NCBI GenBank assembly: GCA_002224055.1
Contig: AZLU01000117.1
Span: 1 to 64,000 of the forward strand
Direction of reading: 5' to 3'
Length of the DNA stretch: 64,000 nt
Origin: Pezizomycotina sp. ARF18
Taxonomy: Eukaryota > Ascomycota
The first letter of the stretch is position 1. Each line of letters starts with the position of its first letter. The notes under the pieces were generated by a model. The model was not told the DNA's origin and searched no databases. It was given only the letters and a program-made list of their open reading frames with translations. Made by a program: the position numbers and the translations under genes. Shown piece by piece: positions 1 through 11,319 of this stretch.

Positions 1-139
1 GGCGCGGAGGCGGGCTGGTAAATTGACTCGGTGAAATGGGTTGCGGCTCAGAAATAGACGCGTTTGGTGTGTGATAATACTGTTGTAGGCAGCTGATTCT
101 CCACCGCCAAGTGCTCTGGAATCTCGTTGCTCGCGTTGT

Positions 140-1140
140 TATTGGATGCGGAGCCTTCGCGCAGCATTCGGTAGCGAGCGTACGCTCGTCGGGCTTTCCG
201 TACAGCTCCCTTTAGATAGGTTGCTGATGGTGGACCTGAGCATGAATTCAATGATTGACCGTAACGCCGCTGGCGAGGGAGCCGGCGGCGTTGGTGCGGC
301 TGTGCAGGCCGCGAGAGGACCTTGCGTAGTGTACATCGACCTCTGACACGCCATGGAGCAGATTGTGAGTACCCTCGTAGCCGGCGGCCTTAGCGTACAA
401 AATAACGTTTTGCACGAAGTGTTGTGGCTCCTTCCGGCCTCGACGTCGGCCACACTGTACTTCTCCAATTGCAGCGTGCTGAACACCTCGATGCGGGACG
501 TGCGGAAGCGGTCCTCGAGGGCGGTCAGCACTCCGACAGACTGGCGCGCAGGCCTAGCCTCATAACGTTGGTAAGCTCGTGCACCCACAGTTTGCGTGCA
601 AGCCCGTGGGGCACAGCGGCAAGTTGACGGCCACAACCTCTGCCGGGCAACCCATTGCGATGCAATCCCTGATGCGTTCAACGAAAATGTGTGGGTTGGT
701 GTAGTGATTCTCCTTGCCGACAGTGACGACAGCAGTCTAGAAAGTTTCGAGCGGCATCGAGGAGTAAACCGTTCGTGGTAGATGCAGGCCCTGGATCGAA
801 GTGACCAAGGTTATCGGCTCTGAATTGTCGCTCCGGAACCGAGTGCTGAACACGCGGAACGATCTGCTTCTCGGAATCGTCGTCGTCGGCGGGCATTTCC
901 TGCTGCTGCTGCGGTTTTTTGGGGGAAGTGTTGCATGGAGAGAGCAGGCGTTGAGGTATATTGGTTCCGGTGTTTTGCGCGGCTGTTTCTGCGTGACTCG
1001 TTGAGGACGTCGACCTCGGTGCGGAGCACGTTGACCTTGTCGTTGAGGGCGTCGAGATCGTTGCGGATACCTTTGACGTCGGTTTTGAGACCTGCCAGCT
1101 GCTTGAGGATCTGGTCGAGCTTCTCGTCGGTGCTCGACAT
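140..1140 (-). CDS. Coiled-coil protein of unknown function (disrupted frame)
   Basis: I do not recognise this gene. The likely start is the ATG at 1140 (MSSTDEKLDQILKQL), followed by about 50 residues of clear heptad pattern rich in Leu, Val, Asp and Lys, which predicts a short parallel coiled coil. An acidic and Gln-rich linker follows (a QQQQ run and a DDDD run near 900). Downstream, two other frames carry compositionally normal protein: one reads SEPITLVTSIQGLHLP near 780-830 and, after an in-frame TAG at about 738, VGKENHYTNPHIFVERI near 680-725; another reads VLTALEDRFRTSRIEVFS near 480-540. Either short introns or indels separate these parts. The left end is vague and the gene may continue to the window edge. 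A histidine run upstream of the ATG (GTG repeat near 1281-1300 on plus) is probably 5' untranslated. Confidence that something is coded here is moderate; function is unknown. Confidence 0.45.
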
Positions 1141-1350
1141 GGTTGATAGTGTGGGAGTTGTTGTCGGTGACTGTTGATGGGGAGAGGGATAAGATGGCCT
1201 CCGGGCACGAAAGAAGAAGAAAAATTTATGGCATGTAGTATAGTGTGTGATGGAGATGATGGAACTGGAGAGGATGATGTGGTGGTGGTGGTGGTGGTTT
1301 CTAGCTATAAAGGGGAAGAGCAGCGCCACGTAGCATGCATTAATAAGTAG

Positions 1351-2446
1351 CTATGACGACCTAAGTAGTATGTTTTTTCTTGGGGTTAAGACGACAGTAT
1401 TGTGTATACGATCATTTATACTTATTTCCATCTCATCCTCTGAATCAAAATCCTCAAAATCCTCATCAGTGCAATATTCAAGCAAAGCCCCTTCGGAAGT
1501 TGCAGGCAAATCAAATATCTTAGATTCGACGTTCTTGAGCCAAAGATCGCTACTTCTCGGAAAACTCTTTTTCGGCGTAGTGTGTGGTGACGAATGCGCG
1601 GCAGCGCGCAGTATCGAGTCGATAAAGTCAAAAATAAGCTGAGTCTGAGCCGAGTTTGTAATAGTGAGTATGTCCGAAGTTCGCAATTTTCTGTTTTCGT
1701 CAAGACGCAAGAAGCGAAAGTGCCACCCATCCATTGCCACACCGTACACGGTGCAAACCAACTTCTCCTGTTCCTTTCGCATCTGCTGAATCGCTGCGAG
1801 ATAGACAACTAACTGGTTCATCGCCTGTAAGAAATTCGCGGGTGTTTTGGCCTGCAAGGCGACAAAACAGCTTTCCATTTCTCGGCCGATAGGGTTGCAA
1901 TGTCCGATAACGTAATCAGCTTTCCCAGCCACGCAATCGTAGTTCTCTTGGCCGTTTTTGATTTTATACGTAAGGTTGTGCTCTCCTGCAAGGTCTAACT
2001 TCCTTGCAGCATCGGCGCATTCCTCATGAAGAATTTTCATTCGATCATAAAGGATAATGTCTAGAGTAGTCCTAACCAATGCCTCGCATTGGTCTATTGG
2101 CCATATCGAGTTGCGAACAAGGTCCTGAAGACAATCATTAAGCCAGGTTGTCCCAAAACGAATGTTGCCATTGGGTGACGGCTCCCCGGCAAGTCTCCAT
2201 AGGTGTTCTCCGTCCCCTCTCGAAACGTCACGCCGGTGTACGACAACGCCGTAGAGAGCGCGTGTATACTGGACGCATGGATGTTGGACGTTTTGACAAA
2301 TTTCGTAGCCTCTGCCTTCTCGGCGCCTCCTGTATTTCCTTCAGCACCTGGTACATCTTCGCCGGTCCGAATCTGTTAAGATCTCTGATCTTGTCCAAGA
2401 CGCGCTCCGGTTTGAGCATCAAACGTCGCCTCTTGGGAGTTGACAT
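1351..2446 (-). CDS. Fungal PD-(D/E)XK nuclease-like protein (two or more frames)
   Basis: The C-terminal two thirds is one open frame (2079 to 1351). It contains GKADYVIGHCNP and then SCFVALQAKTPANFLQAM, the order D...(E/Q)xK expected of a PD-(D/E)XK fold, followed by a helix with Gln, as in the large family of fungal PD-(D/E)XK-like proteins. The Lys-bearing motif reads QAK rather than the usual ExK. The frame extends upstream through IRFGTTWLNDCLQDLV and PIDQCEALVRTTLD. The N-terminus starts at the ATG at 2446 (MSTPKRRRLMLKPERVLDKI), and its frame runs out at 2228, so one intron or indel lies between 2080 and 2400. An acidic patch (EDFEDFDSEDEME) lies near the C-terminus. Its usual role in fungi is unknown; many copies are dispersed and variable. 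It may be catalytically altered or simply a QxK variant. The next gene on the same strand is the coiled-coil protein about 210 bp downstream. Confidence 0.7.
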
Positions 2447-4168
2447 TTTTTTTTATAAATTTATGTTCCAATGACACCAACAAACTTGGCGGGACTGTAG
2501 CGAGGTCATCATCAGCTTTCGATTACTAAAACATTGTTGAATCTCTCGACTCGACAAAAAGGGAAAGGAAGAGGAAGGAGGCAAGGGATATAAAGGTTTA
2601 AGTAGGAAGCTTTACAAGAAATATCGTCGTCTCACACTTCCAAAGGCCCTTGGATTTTCAATAAATTGAGGAATTCAAAATGCAAGACGAGGCGATAGAG
2701 GGTAAGAATTGAGAAGATCAAAATCTAGGTGCGGCGTAGTCCCCTGTATTCGAGAAACACCTAAAGGGTTGGAAATTTAGGTTAGAAGAACAAGGCTAAG
2801 AAGAGGCGGGTAAAGAGCTACGCACTAAAAAAGGATGGTTCACCTTTTCCGTTGCAAATACTGGCAGTCAGTCTCCTCAGTCGTATTAGGGGTGTGAAGG
2901 GAAGGCAGGATAAAAGTTGTTTGAACTACTATACAGGGCTGTAGCACCAATAACAATCAGTCTTGATGATATGAGAGAGAGGTTGGATGTTGTTTCTAGA
3001 TTGCTGATGATGATGTAGAAGTTCGGTGATGAAAGAGGAAGGAGTTTTGTTTCATTAAGAGAGGGAGGATGGTTGAATAATTTTTTTTTATTTTTTTTGG
3101 CCGAAAGACGTAGAGAGCTGGGACGAGACAAGGAAACGCCAAGAAATGCACCTGCACCAATTCAAAAATAAATAAATAAATAAATAAGTAAAATTAAAAA
3201 AAATTTTTAAAAACGACAATTTTATAATTACGCCCAAACTTGTCACGTTTGAATACGTGCTGGAAAAAAAAACTATTTAGGTGTAAAGAGTTTGAAAAGT
3301 CCAGAAAAGGGGATCCGCATTGTAAATTCCACCGCAGAGAAAACTAAGTAAGAAAAGAAGAAAGAAAAAAAGGGGAAGGGAAAAAAGTCTAACCTTAATA
3401 TTTCCGTACATATATAATATAATAACAATATTGCGGTGTACAAGCCAACCCATGGTTTCGTTATTGTCCCGTATGCCAAAAATCTGAGTGAGAGCCGCGA
3501 ATTGTTATAGTACCCGGGGAAAATGGGGGAGGTGTTTCATCCGAACAGCTTCGAGCAGTGTCTGTAATGTACACAGACGTGACATGGATGATATGTAGAA
3601 TACTTAAGGTGATACAAAATGGAGTTATATTTACACAAGCTACTGATATCCTAGCTAATACTAACGTCTTTGTTTCCCACCTGCTTGGAGGTTAGTATTA
3701 TTGGCCTGGGGATTCTCCTCACATGCCACGTGAACAATTGAACATCTTCGTTTTAAACTGCTTTTCTCGCCTTGGAAGCTTTCGAAATACTACTTTCTCG
3801 CCACAGCTTCTTTGGGTTTATTATACTTATCCTCCCTTTCTTGCTGCTTTTTTTTATTATACATATGTACTGCCACCGTCGTGGATGAATGGGGGAAGTG
3901 CTGACAAGTCACTGCATGGTCGAGTTTTGACAAGTTTCTCGTGCTTTTGTCTGTGTCTGTCTAGTCTGCCAGGAGTCAGTAGTATCTTGTCGCCTCAATC
4001 TGCTCTGTCAAAAAGAAAGGTGATTACGCACGTGCGTATTTTTAGATATCTTTCGACCACCCACTGTAATCTTGCAGGAGAAGGGATTCCCCTTCACTGG
4101 CTGGGAACAATCGTACGCGTACTTCCGCTAAAGAAGGGAAGAAAGAGATCAGTTCTAGTCGATTGCCA

Positions 4169-4203
<35 letters not shown>

Positions 4204-5833
4204 CAACGCTCCTTACTAAGTAGTCTCGCTCAGACTCTCCCGAAAAAACTTCGAAGGGAGATGGGTTGTTTGTTTATTGCGGTTAAGTAAGTGTTCAGTA
4301 GTATCGAGAATCGCGTGGAAAGGAAAAACAAAATAAGAAAAAAAAAAAAAAAAAAAAAAAAAACAGCCAGATACTTTAAGTATTAACCGTTTCGAAACAG
4401 AAATTGAAGCCGAAGATATTATCAATATACAGTTAAGTCTTGGAGTCTTGAATAGATGATTACTTTGGTTAGATCTCTACTTGAAAAATAACGAAATTGC
4501 CCGTTAAACAGGGGTGAATAATGGCGTATTTAGTATCACGCCATATTGTGCAATACAGTACTAATAATTTACCGCTGGCTAAGTACTACTAGTAAAATTA
4601 CCCGTAATGCACAAAACGAAATCCGGTTCACTCTATCCCGCCCTCTCTCTCTCTCTGTGGCTTTTTTTTTTTTTTTCTTTGGGATTGAGGGATCGTGTGT
4701 TGTGGAGATTCGGAAATCTGAAAGAATGGCGCCGCCCTTCTAATTTTTCCCTTTCTTTCCTTTTCCCCTCCTCCCTTCCAGACTTCTAATGTCGTAAGAC
4801 TCGTGGCAGTGGCACAGAAAACACGCGCACAGACAGATAAGAGTGATACTTAAGGATGTTCTGTTTATTGGCAGCTACTTTTAACAGCTTGTCCATCAAT
4901 TCGAACAGCTATCCAATGAGCGGCGCCGTAGCAATGAAATGGTTAGGGAATTTGTGAGGCGAATAGATACAAGTACCGTTTAGTTAGCGGATAATATAAT
5001 ACTTGGACTGTAGATGTATAATGTAGTATATGATTATTTATTTTCTCGTTTCTACTTCCTTTTTTTTTTTTTTTTTTGGTGAGACGAGAGGTGGGTTGGT
5101 TACTAAATTATGTATTTATTTATTTATTTTTTTTTTATCTAGTTGAACGCAGTTGCGTTTTATTTCCATTCTGCTTTCTAGTTTAAAAATTTTTTTCCTT
5201 TTTTAGCGGCCAGACAGACCAAGAAAAAAAAAAAAAATTAAACAAGGAACAAATCACCAGCCTCTCCTTACCTTCCACTTCACCACCTCTCACACACCCT
5301 CACACACTCCACACCTCTTCAACGCCAGAGCAATTTCTGTGCTTCCTTCTAGATGTTTCCTGAAACGATCGAGTAACGCCCAGAAGCATCGCTGCACGCA
5401 CAATTGATCGGTTGGAACGCGCGAAAACGACAAGGGAGGAGGCAAGCAAAGGAGTCGAGTCGGAAAAAAAAAAAAGTGGAAGGGTAGGTCGCTTCTTCCC
5501 CTCATTCTTTTTATTTTTTCCCTTCTCTCCCTTACATCTATTGTTTCATGATCATACCGGAGAATTGCAATACAACGGTCTTCTCTTTTAATTCCATGGT
5601 TTTGAGATTTTCCCCTCCCATCGCATTCCCCAAATATTCCTGATGATTTAACTCAGAGATCAAGTAAAATAGAAACCAGTTCGCTACCTCTTATCCTCCG
5701 TCAAGAGAGAAAGCGTCCAACAAACTTTTTTTCTTTTGCTTACGGTATCGATCCTCTATCCCGAGATACCTGAACTGGCCCGAAATACGTGTAAATCCCT
5801 CTCGAAATACACACAGGCGCCAGCGCAAATCCA
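2447..5833. other. AT-rich intergenic spacer
   Basis: No recognisable gene. It holds a T28 run at 4172-4199, an A26 run near 4338-4363, a short AAAT repeat near 3166-3186 and other A/T tracts. A 166-codon open frame on plus (3723-4223) ends in poly-Phe encoded by the T28 run and shows no family resemblance, so I treat it as chance. The last several hundred bases should include the promoter of the CHS7-family gene. Confidence 0.6.
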
Positions 5834-7613
5834 ATGACACAGTTTGGAAATTTCAAGTTAGTGAGTTCTTCACTTGAAGCCTACCTTAGGGAGGAGGGGG
5901 TGGGGTTTGGTCGCAAGATGGTTGGGATACTCGGAGAGCGCATTCGAGATTATTCTTTCATAATCTTCGTATCAGCCGTCTCAAGTCCTGGGGACCTCGG
6001 AAATACCCATTTCTCGATCGGCGGCTTCTTCCATTCGCTTTATATATCCATATATATTAATGGACAAGATTGTATTGCTAAGTATCATTTTGCTAACGCA
6101 ATCTTTCACGCAGAATTTTGTCGCGATTCAACTCTCCCTGTCTGCAATGTACGAGAACTTCTTTCCACCCCAAATTTCGCGATCCGAAACTCTCAAAGTC
6201 CCCTAGGAATATTATATTAACTTTCGTTATTTGGCTCATCTAGCTTTTTATACGAACGCCTAATCATGTACCAAAAGCTGTGAGCTTGTTGGGTTCAAGG
6301 CGGTTGGTGGTGGACATGTTGGGAATCTGGGCTCAATTCTGCTGTGTGCCATCGCAGTATTGGTGTCTTTGTTTCTTCTTGGCGTTCTGAACGCAAACAA
6401 GCAGCCGTCGGAAGAAGGTCTGTAGCTTCGTTCTCATAATATTTCACAGCTCAAATTCTGTCCTCGCCCCGTTTCTCGGTCTCGGCTAGTCCACTAATTG
6501 ACCTTGACGATTCAATCTAGGGAAATGCAACTGTTCCTTATCGGATATATTGCTATATCTCTTGCGGAAATCTTCACGGTTGGCGGCATCATCACAAGCC
6601 ACCCAAAACTGCTGATCGTACGTTTTTGTATTCAATACTTGTATTTTCTCGAGGGAAAATGGTATTCTGATCTGTCCGTGTAGTGGTTCACCGCAATTCA
6701 TATTGGCGCAATCACAGCAACTTGCTGGATATTATTACTCAACGCAGTTGTCGGATACCAATTGTTAGATGACGGGACCATAATATCAATTGGCCTTGTC
6801 CTCGTGTCGTCACTCGTCTTCTTCGTAGGAACCGGTAAATACAATGACCCCTTTTCAGGCCTCTCATTTTCGTTTTCTTTTTTCTTTTTTTTTCTTTTTT
6901 TAAAAAAAAGAAGAAACTTATTACGCCTTGTTCATTCACTTGCTTCATCCTAATTTATTTTTCTCGTTACTCGAGTGCTGGAGCTAACATAAAATAGGCT
7001 ATATATCACTGGATACAGGTTTTAGCTGGACCAACGAATTTATCCCCAACGCAAACCTCCGAACTATGCTCTTTATGTCCTTTATCTCTTGCTGCCCTTG
7101 ATTCTAATATCCGCATACTTCATACTCGAAGCGGTCCTCGTTCTCAAGGTCCTCGGCGAAATTCGTCCGATGCGTATGTTCTATCACCCTTTTATCTTTC
7201 ACAGCCCAGCCCTTCTCCTACCTTTCTTTCTTTTCGCTTTTTCCTCTTTTGAGTTCCACGACAAGGATTTTGTCATAGTTCAGAAGGGGTCTCGGCTAAT
7301 CATAGAACTTAATTTGTTACACTTGTATAGTCCTCCTGGAGGTGCTGCATTGCTCTTTGCTATCGGTCAAATATTCGACTTCGTCGTAAGCGTCCACATT
7401 TGTAAGGGCACAAATGGCAAAATTGACGGTTCTCTTTTCGAAACCCTGTTTACACTGCTGGCTGTTGTGTCGCTGTGGTTTTTCTGGTCGAGTATCACCG
7501 AAGATGTGTGGACGGACGAACCGCTTAATCCATCGATGAATAACGGCTACGCAGACGAGCAACACGACCTTATAGCGATACGCAATATGCTTGAAAACCA
7601 ATCTCGGATATAA
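5834..7613 (+). CDS. CHS7-family chitin synthase export/assembly factor
   Basis: This is a multi-pass membrane protein of the CHS7 family, which in yeast chaperones chitin synthase III out of the endoplasmic reticulum. Family landmarks appear in order: MTQFGNF and FCRDSTLPVCN at the N-terminus, WRSERKQAAVGRR, EMQLFLIGYIAISLAEIFTV, HIGAITATCWILLLNAVVGY, QLLDDGT, GYISLDTGFSW, YALYVLYLLLPLILISAYF, VLKVLGEIRPM, AALLFAIGQIFDFVVS, GKIDGSLFETLFTLL and FWSSITEDVW. My exon model is 5834-5856, 6114-6148, 6285-6417, 6521-6617, 6684-6834, 6998-7173 and 7331-7613, all with GT and AG ends, giving about 300 residues, the family length. Four places need one extra base to stay in frame (exon 1/2 junction, near 6390, near 7062, near 7340). 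The family has several fungal paralogues, so equivalence to yeast CHS7 itself is not claimed. The stop is TAA at 7611-7613. Confidence 0.9.
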
Positions 7614-8064
7614 CTCATCCCGAATACATAAAGAGAGAAATGATGTGGTTTCTTTTCTCAACCTTTCCTCTTTTTTTTTTTTCTTTTTTTCCTCTTGCCA
7701 TGCTTTCCATCGATTTATTGATATATGCCTTATTTGAGAGCCCATCGTCTTGATCGCCTACGTCACGTCCGCTCATTTTGCTTTTTACATAAATTTTTTA
7801 CTTTCCACTTTACCCACTTTACTTTCCTATGAACACTAATATTTTGTCCACCGATAATGTATCTCTGTTTCCACTACTCTACTTTACTTTTTCTTTATTT
7901 ATATTTCTATCATGGACTGACAGTTGTTTCATTCGTTTAAACTTATGATCAATATATATCCGTCGCCGGCTGTACATTATATCTGAATATATATCCGATT
8001 TGTCTTATCTTGCCACCTTATTTGTCTGCTGTTAGCTTTCCTTCAACACCTGCGTATTTTATCG

Positions 8065-8105
<41 letters not shown>

Positions 8106-10029
8106 CCGCTTTATAATGTTTTGTAAACTCTTTGTATCCTCTTGTTACCTATCTTCCTCTACTTTTAATCCATCCGTTGAGTATAGCTAAACCGGTCGGT
8201 TGTCATGATATTTATCGAAAAAAAGGGGAAAGAAAAAGGAACTATATATCAAATATTTGACTATTACAATACCCCTGTATCCAAGCTTTCTTTTGCTTGT
8301 TTCTGTCCTTGCTTGCCTTAATACTCAGGTTAATTTATCGGATCCAATCCAGAGATCCATACGTGGTGCACTTTCAGCCAAGCATTACACTTGATGAAAC
8401 GATACCCTTTATTGACATTGCGAGGTTGTACCTAATATAGCCAACAATATCACTTATACCTTTATATCAGAGTGTCATTATACAAAATGCTTTGCGAATG
8501 CATCTATCGTAAAGCCGGCTTAGGTATAGGGATAATATATATACTAACTATATTCCATGGAATCATGAAGACAGATATCGAACTAAAATAATCAGGATCT
8601 ATATAAAACTACCTTGTCAGAAGCGTGCAGTTACGTGCAGTTATCGTGATATTATAGACGACGACGAAGAAGATAATTTGTTCCTCCGCGGAATATCCTT
8701 TTCGAGCCTTTGAGGAAATGGATCGTCACGAGACTATTTTTAGCTGGCTATAATTACCTTATATACTATTAAGAGGCATTAAGTATATTTGTAGACCTTT
8801 AGAGAAAGTAAAAAAAAATTAAAACCCGAGCTCCTTTTTTCTCCCCTTCCTTTTCCTGTTTTATAGCTTCTGGAGTTTTAGCTACTCTTCCTTATTTGTT
8901 GCTCATACGAGACAACCACATGACGCTGAAACTGCATTAGCTACGTATATTTTGTACGAAGAATAAGCTAACAGACGCGTTGAAGACGAAGGGTGCTGGA
9001 CCCTTTTTATAACTGCTCTAAACTTGGTGGTAAAAATAGCCACTTCTTATTTCTATTAAAGAATATATATATCTATCAAGAGAAGGGGAGATTTTTTTTT
9101 TAAGCCTAAACCCTTTTTTGCTTACCTCTTTAGCTTTAAAACCGCAAGATTAGGAGAGAAGAAAAAAAAAGGCGGTGGTCCGGGGCTTCGGCGACAGTAC
9201 CGTCACCTAAAAAAAAGAAAAAAGTTGGTAGTTAAGGAAAGTAAGAAGTAAGTAGACCTTGGTTCTTTTTTTTTTGGTTTTTTTCCCCTTATATTGCTCC
9301 TCTCACTTCTCACAAGATTTTCATTTATTACTAGCACTGTGTCCCACCCCCTCCCCTGCGTGTGCTTCTCGTGCTCGTTCTATCCGTCAGTTCATTATTA
9401 ACATTCCTCCACAGTCTTTTTCTAATCCTAGAGAAGCAGAAATAGCCTCTCAGAGAACAGAAGGTTCCGAAAAAACGATTAAAAGGGGGGATCGTTGGTG
9501 GTAGTGTGTGTGTGTTACCTTTAACCTGCTCTTCGGGTGTAAAGCTCCACGGTCCAGTAAAAAAAGTACTAGCTAATTTCTTTCTCAAATATCACAGCTC
9601 GAGTTTCACTCTCCCGTCTCTTTTCTGCCTTGTCAACATCTTACAGATAGAAACGAAGAAAAGTACCACAGCATCATTATAGCTGCTGCAAGCTACTTAG
9701 TGCTTTTGTTCTTGGTATACACCTCGGAGGGTATAAAAACCGGCACGATCTCGACCAGAGAAAAGACAAAAAAATAGAGGGAAGAAAGAACAAGGCGGAA
9801 TTTAAATTTAAAGAAGAAAAAAAGGGGGGTGGGAAAGAAAAGCAAAGAAACGTTGAAATCTCACCTACCTCCTACGTACGAAAAATTACATATACAGCTT
9901 GGACTATAGCTATAGGAAAGCTTTGCTATAGTGTGCGTGCTTGCGTTGTATGGTTGTGGTCTTAGAGCAATTTCTATTATAGAGCCAAAAAGAAAGAAAG
10001 GAAGAAAGGCAAAACGCGGATTCGTCATC
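7614..10029. other. Intergenic spacer with polypyrimidine and TATA-like tracts
   Basis: No gene recognised. The stretch is AT-rich, with many TATATA clusters between 7900 and 9080, a (CT)17 microsatellite at 8069-8102 and purine-rich A/G tracts near 9770-9850. A TATAAAA sequence near 9732-9738, about 300 bp before the racemase start, is a possible promoter element. An 81-codon plus-strand frame at 9259-9504 looks like chance. Confidence 0.5.
8069..8102. repeat. (CT)17 microsatellite
   Basis: Perfect CT dinucleotide run in the spacer downstream of the CHS7-family gene. It could serve as a length-variable marker; no function is implied. Confidence 0.95.
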
Positions 10030-11319
10030 ATGGTTCCAGTCGTTGCTCGTAATCAACCCCAATTCCTCGCAGGCGATCACGGACTCCTTGCGACCGATTG
10101 TGCAGGGCGTCATGCCATCGGATGTGAAAGTATCCTTTTTCACAGCACCTCATCAGCGCCCCAGTCCATCGACAACGCCGCCGATTCTGCAAAATCCGCC
10201 GATGTATGGTAAAAAACGATAATGTTTTTTTTTTTTTTGACACCTTTTACGATATCATTTAATTGATCCTGCTCATAATAATGCATTCCCGGCCCTTGCA
10301 TTATATGAAGAAAAAGTTGCGAGATTTGAGAAAATTCCTCGAAGTGGTGGAGGAGTATATGTCAAGTTTTCCTTCTAAGTCTTCTTCCGTTCTGCTATTG
10401 ATTATTTATTTATTATTTTATTATTTTACTATTTTATTATTTTATTATTTTACTATTTATTATTTATTATTTATTATTTATTTTTATTATTTTATTATTT
10501 TATTATTTTATTTTTTATTTTATATTTTATTTTATTATTTCTGTGGCATTTCGAGGTTATCTTGCTAACTTTTTTTTTTACTTTTTCTTTTTTTCTCTCT
10601 TTCCCTCTTCTCCTATTTGTTGAAACCTTCGACCTACCAGCCTTCCCGCTCTGACCCGCTCCTTGATGCGCACGGGCCTTCTTAGTCGCCTGCTATTCCG
10701 AGCACCCGCTCGTAACGTTGCTCCGGCAGTACACGTCTAAACCTGTTATAGGAATATTCGAGGCTAGCATCTCGCACGCTCTCATGCTGCGCGGGAACGG
10801 CAAGTGGGGAATCATCACGACGGGGAAAGTATGGGAAGACCTCCTTAGTGTCGGTGTGGGCAATTTCGTCGGCGAAGACCCGGAGGGTTCGAAGGCGTGG
10901 AAAGCACGGGCGTGAACTGCGACCAACTGCACCAGATCCCGCAGCAAGACCTTGACAGCGCATCTGGGATGCTGTCCTCAGGCTGCTGAGTAGGGAGACG
11001 TCAGGGTCATCTGCTTGGGTAAGCAGCAAACCAAATATAAAAAAAAAAGAGGTCGTGTTTCATTTTCAGTTGAGCTTCGTGTAGAAGGCGTGTGGGAGAA
11101 AGCCGGATGCTAATGCATGTTTTCTTTCTTCTCTTTCTTTTCCTTTTTTCCCTTCTCTATATTTTAGTGCGCTGGCATGGCAGGGTTTGAGTCATCGTGG
11201 AAGCGGCAGTGGCTTCTGTGGGTAAGAAATGCATGATAATTGACGGCGTCAAATCGGGCGTCGTCCAATTGGTTGGACTGATGCGCTGCCAGTACCATGA
11301 CCCCGGGTCCCTGTCATAA
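10030..11319 (+). CDS. Asp/Glu/hydantoin racemase family protein (DCG1-like)
   Basis: Members of this family racemise hydantoins, aspartate or related compounds using two cysteines. The family is recognised by LVINPNSSQAITDSL (10042-10090), VSFFTAP, then APQSIDNAADSAKSADV, AFLVACYSEHPLVTLL (first catalytic-Cys motif, near 10680-10730), KPVIGIFEASISHALML, WGIITTGK, GVESTGVNCDQLH, the hallmark CAGMAGFE (second Cys, 11168-11190) and KKCMIIDGVKSGVVQLVGLM. Exons are approximately 10030-10203, 10641-11018 and 11168-11319. The first intron (437 bp) is long for this window and is filled with TTATTTTATTA repeats. The start is the ATG at 10030 and the stop is TAA at 11317-11319. At least five single-base breaks are needed to join the motifs, for example GAG(G)TC at 11192. 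Both catalytic cysteines are present, so the intended product should be active. The true substrate is not predictable. Confidence 0.87.
10403..10540. repeat. TTATTTTATTA-type low-complexity tract in intron
   Basis: About 140 bp made almost only of TTATT, TTTTA and TTATTTA units, lying inside the first intron of the racemase-family gene. It contains a few C bases only. It explains the unusual length of that intron. Confidence 0.85.

Noticed and set aside
811-1329. N-terminal extension of the coiled-coil gene with a His run
   Set aside because: The upstream part (start at 1329) is His/Phe-rich simple sequence; the coiled coil has a better ATG at 1140, so the extension is probably untranslated.
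3723-4223. 166-codon plus-strand open frame
   Set aside because: Ends in a poly-Phe tract encoded by a T28 run, biased composition, no family feature or promoter context.
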